DNA from: a virus
Length of the DNA: 35,768 bases
IMG/VR virus record: IMGVR_UViG_3300022198_001859
Location: 1-35,768 of that record
Direction: 5' to 3' (one strand)
Positions 1-9,296 of this stretch are shown piece after piece (position 1 is the first letter of the stretch; each line of letters starts with the position of its first letter). A program made the position numbers and the translations under genes. The notes under the pieces are model-generated. The model had not been told where the DNA came from and ran no database searches. It saw only the letters and a list, made by a program, of their open reading frames with translations.

Positions 1-2986
1 GTCCTGTACGAGCTGAGAATGGAATATCACTCTTGATACGCTCAAGAACACGAGCATAGGCTTCTTCGGCATCAAAGTCAATACCGAGCTTCTTGTTGAC
101 TTCCATGAACCTCTTTTGCATACGAGTAGCAACCTTTTCAAGACGGCGTAGAGCCTTCTCATCTCCGCGCTTCTCAGCCAGCTTTGCAGCTCGCTTAGCA
201 AGAGAACGAAGCTTTGTACGAAGATCCTTAGCTTCTCGAATAGCTGCAACAGCGTTAGAGGTTTGTAGGAAGTTCTCAACATTAAAGGCTGGTGGTGTAC
301 TATCAAGCACACGCATACCCTCGCCCTTTGAGATAGCTTGAATAGCAGCACGAGCATCAGGCATCTCTGCATCGAGGGCCTTGATTGCGGTAGCATCGCC
401 AACAATAGCCTTATACCTACTAGCATACTGCATCAGTCGCTTAGCACTAATACCTAGATCCTGAGCCGCCTTGATAGTTGACTCATTACGGAGAAGGTTA
501 AGAGCATTCTCTACACGAAGAACTTGCTTCAAGAACGAGTCTTCGGTACGAGCCTTTGTTCCAGTCGCCACAATAGAGTCAATCTTACGGTTAAAGATAG
601 CTAGCTCTTCGGCAGGTAGGTTGCCCTTTTCGTTGACAAGACGCTGGACTGACTTCATTAGCTTCTCGTCGTGAAGACTCTGAGCATAGTCAGTAAGCTT
701 CTTAAGATTCTTAGGAGTAATAGTACCGTCCTTAAGGGCCTGCACAAGAGTCTTTAGCTCTGTATGCTGGGCGTCAGTTAGAGGACGAAGACCACTACCG
801 CCTACAAACCTAGCTTCTACTTCCTTCATGTTAGCCGTAACAGCAGCATCAATCTGCTGGATACGAGCATCAGCAACATCACGAAGAAGCTTTCCGCTAT
901 CATCATAAAGATCTGCGCCAAACTTAGCAGCATGTTCTTTAGATGCACGGAAAGCAGCACGGACAACTTGATCAAACTCTTCTGCTGCAATCTGACCGCC
1001 AGCTCCTAGTCGTCGCTGAATACCGTAGACAAGATCTACAGCAGCAGCTGGCGATAGGCCATTCTCGGCTAGTACATGAGAAGAGAATAGAGAATCAACT
1101 AGAGTCGAGTGGCTTGCTCCTTCAGGTACAACTACCATGTTAGGAATAACCTCGGCAATAGCTTCCTTAGCCTCGACCTCACCTCGGTTAAGGCGAATAG
1201 CAAGACCTCGGTTTTCGATATTAGAGAAGATCTGAGCACCCTCTACCTCAGCGACAGTAGCTTCACGCTCTGCGAGGCGACTCAGTGCTCGGCTCATTGA
1301 AGCCTCACCAACGATACCCGTAGCTGCAATATCCTCAGCTAGGTTAGTAACATGAGTGCTTAAGCGGCCTAGACCACGAATGCTTGGGCCAACACCACCA
1401 ACAAGACCTGCCAAACCGGCACCTCCAATAGCACCCAGACCTCCGTAGAGTAGCATGTTATTAGTAACACCATTCCAGTCTAGCTCCTCCTGAAGGCCGC
1501 CAACGATAGCCTGAGACTGTCCAGCGATGCCTACAGCGTAGCCTTCTGTCAAACCGGCAGTCAGACCGTCTAGAGCTGTCATGGACATAACACGACCAAG
1601 AGAGGTAGTTGTAGTAGCAGCTCCAGCACTAAACACAGCACCAGTTGCCATACTGGCTCCTACACCGCCAACAACGGACGGAATAAGGAAATACATAGCA
1701 AATGGGTCATTTCCTACATCTACTTTAATAGTATCACTAAAGCGACGAGTCCAGTTAGCCCAGCCATCATGCCAGCCTTTTTCAAAGATCATTTCACGAG
1801 AGTTAGTAGCTGCTAGCTCAGAGACAACTCGCATTGCCTCGGCAGAGTACTTATACTCGTTCTGCATATAAGGGAGAACCTCGCCGTCCTTATCCCGAAG
1901 GAAGGTATCTTGTCGGTAGCCAGCAAACTCTAGGCTCTTACGGGTATCTTCAGGGAGCCGATCCCAGGCAGTATCTGCCCAGTTGCCACGCTGCTGAACA
2001 GAGCCCATGGCTTCATCGAGGAAGTCTGGACCAACAGTTACAGCAAGAGCCTTAACCTGCTCTAGGACTGCCAGAGGATTGAGATCCTTTGGGTTATTAA
2101 TGAGAGCATGAAGGTTACGGATTGTTTCCTGCTGAGCTTGTTCATACACATAGACCTTAAGAGCATCCTGATTGAGACCACGGTCTTCACCACGGGCTCG
2201 GATTTCATCAAAACTATCAAGATTGAACTGCTTAAGGTCGTCTTGGTTGATAGTCCCAGTCTGACGAGCTAGATCAATAGCTGCATCCATAAGCTCTTCA
2301 TCCTGAATAATTTCCTCAGTCTTCATTCCTCTGAAGCTACCCGGAGCAATATCATTGATTGCTGCTACGAGTGCTGGCTTCCAGTCCGAGCGATTAGGGT
2401 TACGCTCTGCGTTGAAGAAGTTAGGATCTCGGCGGCCAGCTAGAAGACGGGCAGTACGTAGAATATTACCACGACCTTCGTAGAAGTTCTTATCTTCACC
2501 AGCCTTGCCAGCTTCATTGACAGTAGTACCGGGGCCTACGCCAAGCGGTCCCCAGCTGTATAGATCCTTTTGCTCCCGCTTGGCATTCTCTTCGCTATAG
2601 ATTTCAGAGAACTGAGCCTCTACTAGATCAGAGGGAAGGTCGGGAAATAGACTTGTAAACCATGTCGATGCCTGCCGTTGTCTGGCAAGAAGCATTTGCT
2701 TATTACCAATACCAGCTACATTAACACCGAGCATACCATTTAGTCCGGCATCATTTGAAGCCTTTGCGGAAACCATCTGCTCGGAAAGAGCTGGAGTACT
2801 AAATGCCTCAGGATCCTTCGCCTGAAGCAAGGCAAGATCAAAGCTAGTACCAATAAGAGTACCGCCTCGGCCATCAGAAATAACCTGAGGTTGTTCGGTA
2901 CCACGAATACCACTGCGATAAGGAGAGAACATAGATTCTAAATTCTCTTGTTCCTCCCGAGTAACACGATTAGAATAAATAGCCAT
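1..2986 (-). CDS. Internal virion / DNA-ejection protein, T7 gp16-like position (C-terminus outside window)
   Basis: One reading frame is open from an ATG at 2986 to the left edge (about 995 codons visible, no stop). The start MAIYSNRVTREEQENLES follows an AAGGA Shine-Dalgarno. The protein is largely helical, polar and charged. Small-residue hydrophobic stretches lie near residues 425-450 (DPFAMYFLIPSVVGG) and 510-540 (LLYGGLGAIGGAGLAGLVGG), as expected for an ejected protein that inserts in the membrane. The last visible part is Lys/Arg/Glu-rich coiled coil. It follows gp14- and gp15-like genes, as gene 16 does in T7 (1318 aa). The lytic transglycosylase domain found at the N-terminus of T7 gp16 is not evident here; it could lie past the edge or be absent. 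Identification rests on order, size and composition, not on a diagnostic motif. A terminator separates it from the preceding gene. Confidence 0.7.
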   Translation of the reverse strand, partial: MAIYSNRVTREEQENLESMFSPYRSGIRGTEQPQVISDGRGGTLIGTSFDLALLQAKDPEAFSTPALSEQMVSAKASNDAGLNGMLGVNVAGIGNKQMLLARQRQASTWFTSLFPDLPSDLVEAQFSEIYSEENAKREQKDLYSWGPLGVGPGTTVNEAGKAGEDKNFYEGRGNILRTARLLAGRRDPNFFNAERNPNRSDWKPALVAAINDIAPGSFRGMKTEEIIQDEELMDAAIDLARQTGTINQDDLKQFNLDSFDEIRARGEDRGLNQDALKVYVYEQAQQETIRNLHALINNPKDLNPLAVLEQVKALAVTVGPDFLDEAMGSVQQRGNWADTAWDRLPEDTRKSLEFAGYRQDTFLRDKDGEVLPYMQNEYKYSAEAMRVVSELAATNSREMIFEKGWHDGWANWTRRFSDTIKVDVGNDPFAMYFLIPSVVGGVGASMATGAVFSAGAATTTTSLGRVMSMTALDGLTAGLTEGYAVGIAGQSQAIVGGLQEELDWNGVTNNMLLYGGLGAIGGAGLAGLVGGVGPSIRGLGRLSTHVTNLAEDIAATGIVGEASMSRALSRLAEREATVAEVEGAQIFSNIENRGLAIRLNRGEVEAKEAIAEVIPNMVVVPEGASHSTLVDSLFSSHVLAENGLSPAAAVDLVYGIQRRLGAGGQIAAEEFDQVVRAAFRASKEHAAKFGADLYDDSGKLLRDVADARIQQIDAAVTANMKEVEARFVGGSGLRPLTDAQHTELKTLVQALKDGTITPKNLKKLTDYAQSLHDEKLMKSVQRLVNEKGNLPAEELAIFNRKIDSIVATGTKARTEDSFLKQVLRVENALNLLRNESTIKAAQDLGISAKRLMQYASRYKAIVGDATAIKALDAEMPDARAAIQAISKGEGMRVLDSTPPAFNVENFLQTSNAVAAIREAKDLRTKLRSLAKRAAKLAEKRGDEKALRRLEKVATRMQKRFMEVNKKLGIDFDAEEAYARVLERIKSDIPFSARTG

Positions 2987-3030
2987 TGTAATCCTTTCAG
3001 TTGGGGTTCTTGCGAAGCCATACTAAAGTA

Positions 3031-3065
3031 AAAGAAAACCCCCAGCCCCCGTTAAGGGACTGAGG
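3031..3065 (-). terminator. Rho-independent terminator between gp15-like and gp16-like genes
   Basis: Read on the minus strand, CCTCAGTCCC (3065-3056) pairs with GGGGCTGGGG (3049-3040), a 10-bp stem allowing G-U pairs, followed by TTTTCTTT. It lies just past the stop of the 1027-aa gene and 45 nt before the next start. Confidence 0.8.
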
Positions 3066-3074
3066 ATTAAAAGG

Positions 3075-6000
3075 TTAGTTTCGTACTGCACGTCCTCCTA
3101 TAAGAATAACGTCAGTAGTTGGATCTTTAGTCATTTTCTTATGATCTTCTTGTCGAAGCTCGGTACCATTCCGTACACCAGAAGGAGCACTATCTTTATA
3201 CTGCCATCTGTACATAATTGGAAGCCCAAACTGTCCGGCTTGTAGGAATTCAAAGAGGGCTGGAGCAATTCCTTGTCTTTCAGTTAATGAAATAGTATAA
3301 GAAATAGGACGGTAAGAATTTCCATTCTCATCCTTTTCATATCCCCTATCTTGATCATTAGGGGGAATAGGAACAACAGAAATTCCCTTACGTAGTTGCC
3401 ATCGAGACGATCTAAACTTTTGCTGAAGATTAGAAGTTGGTTCATAGGTTCCTGCTAGATACTGCTTAAAAAGCTCTAGCTCATTATCATCAGCCAACCC
3501 AAAAGCAGCTGCAATGCCAATCTTTTGGGTATCGTCCTTTGCAACAGCGTCTAGCACAGTAATAATTGCTTGATCCTGAGCAGTCATTGACTGACCATTA
3601 GGAGCATAAGCATTATCAGCGTTGAAGGGATAGTCAGCCTGAGGAAGAGGAGTATTCCTAATAAAACCAAAGAGCTGCTCAGGAGAATGTACTTTTCCTA
3701 GCTTACTAATATCTCTTGAGTTCTTTAAGCTGCTATTTAAATATGCTTGAGCACTCGCTCGATTTGTTTCAGAAGAAAGATCCTCCTCAAGACCTCTTTC
3801 TGTTTCTGTTCGATAGTCTGTAATAGCACGATCAAGAATAGCAAGTTGCCACGTATTACTTACGCTTGGATTAGATTCAAGATCTTCAATAATTACAGTC
3901 AGCGAAGGAACATCTGACATTCCCATAGAAAGCATCTGGAAACTTTCGGATAGTCTTTCTTCAAGAGCTTCAGAAGCTGCGGTTAAGCCCGAGAATTCTG
4001 CGCTTCCAAGAATGACTCCTCGACGAACATTTGCTTCTCGATATTCCTCTGCGGATAGAGTTGGGTCATTTAGATATCCCATAGAAAATCCAAGAATTAG
4101 ATTCTTGTTTGCTTCACCGTACCGCTTATGTACACGGTTTCGGAATTCCTCTGAGTTTGCATAAGCTAATGCCCACATATTATTAGCAACCGTACGATCT
4201 TCGCCTTGCATCGCAGAAATAGAATCTGGATTATAACGCAGATCAATCGCATCAAATGCTGCATTTCCATTGTCACCAGATGGGAAAATATCCCCAGCTC
4301 CAGCAATTTCAGGATTACCAAAGAGAGCCATGGCTGCAAAAGGATCCTGCTCTGCAAGACGAGCAAAGCCAAGCTGATTAAGTTCATTAGCTTGATCTAC
4401 ACCAGCTTGGAGATTACCAGCAGCAGTTGAAGTAACCCAGTTAGCTCGTACTTGCTTTAGGAGTTCATTAGCTTGCTTAGTGCTTTGGGAGCCGGTTCCT
4501 GTAAAGACGAACTGACCGTCCTGTGCAACTTGAACCATAAATGGAATCTCAGAAGATCCCTTAAGTTCGCTATCAATGACTTCTACGCCTACTGGAAGAT
4601 ACTGAGGAATTGTCCCATCTTCCTGAATCATGGAAGTACCAGAAGTAGCTACAAATGTTTCATACTCATCCATAGAGAGCTTAACAAGATCTCCTGTGGC
4701 TGGATCAAATACCATGACATTAGCATCGTTACTAATGGAAGCCATTGTAGGAATAATATCGTTTTGGAATACTGCGTGCATTGCTGCTCGGTATTCAACC
4801 GGATTGGTAGCGGCGTTAGTAGCTTCAGTAGCCCGAGCAAGAGCATCTTCCATAGAAAGGATTCGAGCTGATGCGTGGGCATCATTTACCTTCGTCTTCA
4901 GTCCACCAAAAACAATATCAAATTCTTCCTTACTCTCAATGCCATACTTCCTCCAAACTCCTTCACCAGATTCCCAATCAAGAGCAAATGCCATTTCCTG
5001 TAGCAGGCGAGCACGCTCAGCTGCTGAAAGATTAGGATCAGATGCGATCTGACTGAAGGAGCCATCAAGAAGCTTAGCGGTGCTGTCCAGTGTCTCTGGA
5101 GTTGCTGGAAGATCATTGCCTAGAAAGTTTCGAGTTGAGTTTCCATCTCCAATCGACAGGAAGTTGATAAACTTAGCTACCGACTTGTAAGGCGGTTCGA
5201 CAGCACCTGAACCTCGTCCTAGTACACTCTTAGGTAGGTCAGCAGCCATCATGGCTTGAGCTACGTAGTCTGGACGAACAGCCCCACTCGCCATACGCTC
5301 TTCAAGCAGTCCCTGCATTACAGGGATAAAATCACCAGCAGCATTAAGATCAAAGACCTGACCAGCTCCTGGGATAGTTACTTGGCCTGTTTTTGGGTCA
5401 ACTGCTGCAAGACCTAGGTTTCCTAGTGTCATTACAAGCTGATACGAGGGATCATCTAGGCTTTCGGCGTAGGTCGGATTTGATCGTAAGGCTTGTGTTA
5501 GATTATAATTGTCCTGTTGAAATCCTAGTCTAACCGCCTTAAGATTATTCTGAGTTGCGACGTTAGCTACTGCACCCTGTAGCTCAATGATACGATTCTT
5601 TGCCTGCTTGAAGTAAGGAGACTGCTCATCATACTGAGTAATCTTAGTATTTAGATATTCAAGAGCTTTGGTCGTATCCATCTTAGAGATACGGTCAAGA
5701 TCAGCTGTCCATTGGTCCATCTGATCCTGCTCATAAGCCTTACCATTTACTTGAGCACGAAGCGAGTGGAATCGCTTTGCGGTAACTCGGTTAGGCTTGT
5801 AGCTGTTGTTGTCTAGCCAAGTCTTTAGCTTGGCCGGGTCTCCCTTGACTCGATCGCTTTCAGTAATGTAAGCTGTCTCAAAGTCAGCATACTGAGTCTC
5901 GGACACCATGTTATACATCTTATCATAGTTCTGTAAACCTTGCTGCACTCCGCTAGCAATACCAGCCAAAGCTTGATAGAGCTCCGCTCCGGTCTGCTTG

Positions 6001-6158
6001 ATCTGAGCCTGCTGGCCGATCTGGAGTACTGGAGCAGCTGCGGCAGCTCCCCCGGAAATTGGGGAGATATTAGCAGCCATCTGTCCTTGAGGCGCAACCT
6101 GCTGCTGAGTTACCTGAGTAGCAGCACCACGCTCTTGTTGATTGTCAGGTTGTGGCAT
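3075..6158 (-). CDS. Internal virion protein, T7 gp15-like (1027 aa)
   Basis: Begins MPQPDNQQERGAATQ behind AAGGAGATAATTC. The first 60 residues are a Gln/Ala/Pro-rich low-complexity tail; the rest is a long mostly helical protein with no transmembrane segment. It sits between a gp14-like gene (11 nt upstream) and the gp16-like gene, the order of T7 genes 14-15-16, whose products form the ejectosome that carries DNA across the cell envelope. T7 gp15 is 747 aa, so this is longer. A region around residues 35-200 with regular helix-type heptads (GAELYQALAGIASGVQQG, then WTADLDRISKMDTTKALE) resembles internal-virion proteins of other T7-like phages. I see no catalytic motif. The family assignment is mainly from context. 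Confidence 0.7.
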   Translation of the reverse strand: MPQPDNQQERGAATQVTQQQVAPQGQMAANISPISGGAAAAAPVLQIGQQAQIKQTGAELYQALAGIASGVQQGLQNYDKMYNMVSETQYADFETAYITESDRVKGDPAKLKTWLDNNSYKPNRVTAKRFHSLRAQVNGKAYEQDQMDQWTADLDRISKMDTTKALEYLNTKITQYDEQSPYFKQAKNRIIELQGAVANVATQNNLKAVRLGFQQDNYNLTQALRSNPTYAESLDDPSYQLVMTLGNLGLAAVDPKTGQVTIPGAGQVFDLNAAGDFIPVMQGLLEERMASGAVRPDYVAQAMMAADLPKSVLGRGSGAVEPPYKSVAKFINFLSIGDGNSTRNFLGNDLPATPETLDSTAKLLDGSFSQIASDPNLSAAERARLLQEMAFALDWESGEGVWRKYGIESKEEFDIVFGGLKTKVNDAHASARILSMEDALARATEATNAATNPVEYRAAMHAVFQNDIIPTMASISNDANVMVFDPATGDLVKLSMDEYETFVATSGTSMIQEDGTIPQYLPVGVEVIDSELKGSSEIPFMVQVAQDGQFVFTGTGSQSTKQANELLKQVRANWVTSTAAGNLQAGVDQANELNQLGFARLAEQDPFAAMALFGNPEIAGAGDIFPSGDNGNAAFDAIDLRYNPDSISAMQGEDRTVANNMWALAYANSEEFRNRVHKRYGEANKNLILGFSMGYLNDPTLSAEEYREANVRRGVILGSAEFSGLTAASEALEERLSESFQMLSMGMSDVPSLTVIIEDLESNPSVSNTWQLAILDRAITDYRTETERGLEEDLSSETNRASAQAYLNSSLKNSRDISKLGKVHSPEQLFGFIRNTPLPQADYPFNADNAYAPNGQSMTAQDQAIITVLDAVAKDDTQKIGIAAAFGLADDNELELFKQYLAGTYEPTSNLQQKFRSSRWQLRKGISVVPIPPNDQDRGYEKDENGNSYRPISYTISLTERQGIAPALFEFLQAGQFGLPIMYRWQYKDSAPSGVRNGTELRQEDHKKMTKDPTTDVILIGGRAVRN

Positions 6159-6169
6159 GAATTATCTCC

Positions 6170-6841
6170 TTAGGTAGCCGGTGTTGTACCAGCAGGATTT
6201 GATTGATAAGCACTTGCAATACCAGCCAATCCACCAAGACCACTAGCTAGGGATCCAAGCAATGCTCCCGCCATCATACCGCTAGTGTTTGGCGGCTGAA
6301 CAGGAGTAGCTGGGATATAGGTAGGTGGCTGATTTGTTGGCCGTAGGTTTCGCTGCTTGAGCATTTGATTACGCTGGTTCTGAATCGCAGCCAGCTGGTA
6401 TTCATCATTCACGCGAATACGAGCTAGGTCATTTGCAATATCAGTCTCAGCTTGACGCTTGATGGCCTCAGCGGTACCACCACGGCCAGCACCACGGCTA
6501 GCCATAGTAGACTGCTGCCTAGCCATAGCCTGCTTAGAGGCTCGAACTAGTTGATTTGTGTTGTATTGTGATTGTTCGCGATAGGCCCGTTGACCATAGA
6601 CCATCTGCTCTAGTGACTCTCGCTCAAGCGTAGCGTTACCAAAGAGACGATCAAATTCTTGTAGGCCCATAACCCCACGCTGCTGAGTGATAGACATCTG
6701 CTTCTCAAACTCAGCCCACTGTTGATTGATTCTCTGCTGCTCATAGGCTGCCTTGGATCCAACTGCTTGGCCTTGAGCCGAAGACACTGAACCCATAACA
6801 CCCATAGCGAGAGATGCAACACCTAATGCAATTGCTGCCAT
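6170..6841 (-). CDS. Internal virion protein, T7 gp14-like (223 aa)
   Basis: Starts with a hydrophobic small-residue segment (MAAIALGVASLAMGVMGS, residues 1-18), continues as a Gln/Arg-rich helical region (EQQRINQQWAEFEKQM; later IRVNDEYQLAAIQNQRNQML) and ends with a second Gly/Ala-rich hydrophobic segment (SGMMAGALLGSLASGLGGLAG, about residues 185-206). This arrangement and the length fit T7 gp14 (196 aa), the ejected protein thought to form the outer-membrane pore. The start overlaps the previous stop as TAATG with a good AAGGAG upstream, so it is translationally coupled to the sulfotransferase-like gene. It is followed 11 nt later by the gp15-like gene. Confidence 0.75.
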   Translation of the reverse strand: MAAIALGVASLAMGVMGSVSSAQGQAVGSKAAYEQQRINQQWAEFEKQMSITQQRGVMGLQEFDRLFGNATLERESLEQMVYGQRAYREQSQYNTNQLVRASKQAMARQQSTMASRGAGRGGTAEAIKRQAETDIANDLARIRVNDEYQLAAIQNQRNQMLKQRNLRPTNQPPTYIPATPVQPPNTSGMMAGALLGSLASGLGGLAGIASAYQSNPAGTTPAT

Positions 6842-7326
6842 TATACAATCTCCTTAATATGAGATAGAATTTGATCAGGATATTCTCGGAGGTCTTCCAT
6901 ACGAACCCTGAGCAATTGTGTATTAGAAAAATTAGACTTGATTCCTTCCTTCTGGGCTTGGAACATTCCAGAGATTACTTCACCAGTAGGTGGAGCAAAG
7001 CCTTCAGCAATAGCACAATTATAAATAGATGCTACCTGAGCCTCAAAGTCATCCCTAGTCATAAGAACTACCAGCTTTACTTTGCTGGCATCCACACGAC
7101 TAAACTGTGGGCTCCACAGCTTGATAACTTTATTCTCTTCATAGGGGATTTTCTCGGAGGAGAAAAGAGCCTCTTTCTTCATGTCCCAGAATCCATCAGG
7201 ATTTTTTTCCCGAGCAACATACTCAGGAAAGGCTTCTGCCAACGAATGCGCTTCAAAGCTTTGCAGTAATAGACGCATCATGGCAGACGTACCGCATCGA
7301 GGTGCAGTTCCAGTAACGACAATCAT
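6841..7326 (-). CDS. Sulfotransferase-like P-loop protein (161 aa)
   Basis: The N-terminus MIVVTGTAPRCGTSAMMRLL is a beta-strand plus P-loop matching the 5'-phosphosulfate-binding (PSB) loop of PAPS-dependent sulfotransferases (family pattern PRSGTS; here PRCGTS). A later hydrophobic strand followed by R/D (VKLVVLMTRDDFEAQVAS, about residues 82-99) resembles the second strand with the 3'-phosphate-binding region. At 161 aa it is shorter than typical enzymes (usually above 200 aa), so it may be a minimal form. It starts in an ATGA overlap with the TerL stop (SD AGGAGG) and runs into the gp14-like gene through TAATG, so it is fully embedded in the late operon. Substrate unknown; another P-loop kinase-like activity is possible. 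The sequence shows the motif; sulfotransfer itself is inference. Confidence 0.65.
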   Translation of the reverse strand: MIVVTGTAPRCGTSAMMRLLLQSFEAHSLAEAFPEYVAREKNPDGFWDMKKEALFSSEKIPYEENKVIKLWSPQFSRVDASKVKLVVLMTRDDFEAQVASIYNCAIAEGFAPPTGEVISGMFQAQKEGIKSNFSNTQLLRVRMEDLREYPDQILSHIKEIV

Positions 7327-9038
7327 CTGCCCCTCCTTAGGAAGTTTGGACGCTGGTTTGGACCACTGCCTCCATAAACAGTACGTACACGAGATGTGCC
7401 ACTGTTGCCTCGGCCCTCGGTAATGAGCTGGCCTCGACGCTTATTATCAGTCCACATCTTAAGATATTCTTCTTCTGCCTTACGCATATTCTTTTCTGCT
7501 TCTGCATCTACATCAACCTGTAGCCACTCTCTCCAGTAATCACAAGCTGCTGAGAGAACGTCCACCCGGTCGTCGTGCTTAAGTGCACCCTTCATATCCG
7601 TAAGACGAGTAATCTGAACCTGAGTCTTCTCTTCGCGAATAGCCTTGGTATCAAACACCAGTCGGTGCCCGGCCATAACAGGCTCGATGTTAGAGATCAT
7701 TCGCCTTTCTTTTTGTCCAGATACTCTGAAATCTTCGATAGCAATTCGTCCACAAATACGAAAAGCAATTGGACGGAGCAATGCAGCAACTGTACCATCG
7801 CCAAAATTAGATTCCACGCGGATCGTCGAAGCATTGTACTGTAAAGCTTTCTTCGCAATCTTTTCCAAGGTTGTGTCATCATAGCCTCCATCAAGACCAA
7901 AGAGTTCATGTACAACAATATAGCCATTGACACAGGAAGCTACGCACACAGCTGTCTCATCGCTACCTCGTCCCGACGGGTCTACAAAGACCACAGTTTG
8001 GGTATAGGGAATAAACGATGGTGAGATATACATAGGCTTATACAGCTTATCTCCAGACATCCCAAAGCTAGGTACATGCTTGTACGGCTCGGCATTAGCC
8101 CAGACAACCTTCTCGGGAAACATCTCTGGGTCTACATCAAAGACCAACAGATCTGCCAGCCGAAGAGGATACTTTCCTACGTCAGCCAGCGAGCAGTCAA
8201 GGCGATAGTGCAGATCAAACTTAGTTGGTCCGATCTTTGCCTTACGCTCTTCCAGCAGCTCTTGGCTAAATCGCTCGGGCTGGGTAGATGTACCAGGCTC
8301 CTTATCGAGCATCATGATCCAATCAGCTACATTCTCACATTGAGACTTGATAGTAGGATCAGGAACTACAGCTGGGAACTTGATCTGAGGATAGCTCATT
8401 GCGAGCTTGTTGTAGATCGAGTCTCTAGTCTGAGGAGTACCGAGCATGATTACTCGGCCTCCTGGGTTACGAATCTGCTCTAGTTCGTGAAGACGGTTGA
8501 GCAGCTTCTCACGCTGTACTTCGGTATCAGAGTTACCCTCAATCTCAATATCATCAGAGATGACAATATCAGCGTGGCTACCAGTAATCTGGCTAGTGAT
8601 ACCACGAGCAAAGACTGAGGAGTCCTGACCTACCTTCTGACGGAATCCACAGTTGAATGCAAAGGCATTATCAATCATGTTTTCCTTTGGTGCTAAGTGG
8701 TTACAGTACGGCACTAGGTCCAGAATGCGTCGAGTCATCGAGATGAACTCCACGGCCTTCTGAGCGGTAGCCGACAGAACCATGATTGTGCAGTCAGGAT
8801 CCCTAAGAAGGAACCACGATGCAAGAATAGAAGTTAGTACAGACTTACCGGCACCACGGCCAGCCTGCAACTGCATGTCAGTACCGTATGACTGTAACGC
8901 ATCTGCCATGGCATACTGGAGATCTGTCGGTGCTACACCGAATAGATACTTCATGCATGCATAGAGATGGTTTCTAAAGTCCGATACCATCTCATCCGGC
9001 ACGCTGGCCGGAATACGATCAGGATTAATCGGGTTCAT
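7323..9038 (-). CDS. terL: Terminase large subunit, T7 gp19-like (571 aa)
   Basis: DNA-packaging motor ATPase and headful/terminal-repeat nuclease. The ATPase domain has Walker A GRGAGKS at residues 60-66, a Walker B-type IVISDDIE at 158-165, and the coupling motif MLGTPQTRDSIYN near 198-210. The nuclease domain begins with VVFVDPSGRGSDE (acidic D353), then RVESNFGDGT and a C-terminal DDRVDVLSAACDYW, giving the expected acidic cluster of the RNase H-fold nuclease. Length matches T7 gp19 (586 aa). The start has AAGGAGATAACC upstream. It lies directly after the TerS candidate, separated by a hairpin, and its stop overlaps the next start. No key residue appears missing. Confidence 0.96.
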   Translation of the reverse strand: MNPINPDRIPASVPDEMVSDFRNHLYACMKYLFGVAPTDLQYAMADALQSYGTDMQLQAGRGAGKSVLTSILASWFLLRDPDCTIMVLSATAQKAVEFISMTRRILDLVPYCNHLAPKENMIDNAFAFNCGFRQKVGQDSSVFARGITSQITGSHADIVISDDIEIEGNSDTEVQREKLLNRLHELEQIRNPGGRVIMLGTPQTRDSIYNKLAMSYPQIKFPAVVPDPTIKSQCENVADWIMMLDKEPGTSTQPERFSQELLEERKAKIGPTKFDLHYRLDCSLADVGKYPLRLADLLVFDVDPEMFPEKVVWANAEPYKHVPSFGMSGDKLYKPMYISPSFIPYTQTVVFVDPSGRGSDETAVCVASCVNGYIVVHELFGLDGGYDDTTLEKIAKKALQYNASTIRVESNFGDGTVAALLRPIAFRICGRIAIEDFRVSGQKERRMISNIEPVMAGHRLVFDTKAIREEKTQVQITRLTDMKGALKHDDRVDVLSAACDYWREWLQVDVDAEAEKNMRKAEEEYLKMWTDNKRRGQLITEGRGNSGTSRVRTVYGGSGPNQRPNFLRRGR

Positions 9039-9060
9039 TGGTTATCTCCTTGGTTAAAGG

Positions 9061-9087
9061 CCGGAGAGGGGTTTCCCCCTCACCCGG
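9061..9087 (-). terminator. GAAA-loop hairpin between TerS and TerL
   Basis: On the minus strand the sequence forms a GC-rich stem (GAGGGG with CCCCTC, extended by CCGG with CCGG across a bulge and a mismatch) closed by a GAAA tetraloop. It covers the TerS stop codon and is followed only by CCTTTAA, so it may attenuate transcription or be an mRNA-stability element more than a full terminator. The TerL Shine-Dalgarno lies just downstream. Confidence 0.55.
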
Positions 9088-9295
9088 TCTGGTTGATCTT
9101 GAAGGGTGCTGACTCTCGTAGCAGGTTCTTAATCTCCTCGCCCTTAAGGCCGGGAAGATCATCCATTGAACCCTTGTAGTCAGCCAGCAGTCCTCGTGCT
9201 ACCTGAGCCCAGCCCGCCGTAGGGGCAGTCTGAAGCTCATTAATGACAGCATCGAAGAGTACTTCTTCAAGTTGCTCTACCTTTTGGTTTTTCAT
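9080..9295 (-). CDS. Probable terminase small subunit, T7 gp18-like (71 aa)
   Basis: Begins MKNQKVEQLEEVLFDAVINE. I chose this ATG because AGGAGG lies 7 nt upstream; an in-frame start 14 codons earlier (9337) has no comparable signal and overlaps the preceding gene. The product is a small acidic helical protein (GWAQVARGLLADYKG, then LPGLKGEEIKNLL) just ahead of terL, the position and approximate size of T7 gp18 (89 aa), which recognises concatemer DNA and delivers it to TerL. There is no motif that proves the function; the call rests on order, size and helical composition. Confidence 0.65.
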   Translation of the reverse strand: MKNQKVEQLEEVLFDAVINELQTAPTAGWAQVARGLLADYKGSMDDLPGLKGEEIKNLLRESAPFKINQTG

Positions 9296-9296
9296 A

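Noticed and set aside
4473-5052. Plus-strand ORFs of 130-140 codons opposite the gp15-like gene
   Set aside because: Overlapping antisense frames with no start signal or family resemblance.
1-6841. Lytic transglycosylase domain in the ejection proteins
   Set aside because: I could not find the expected catalytic Glu-Ser-Gly type motif in the visible gp15-like or gp16-like sequence; it may lie beyond the left edge.
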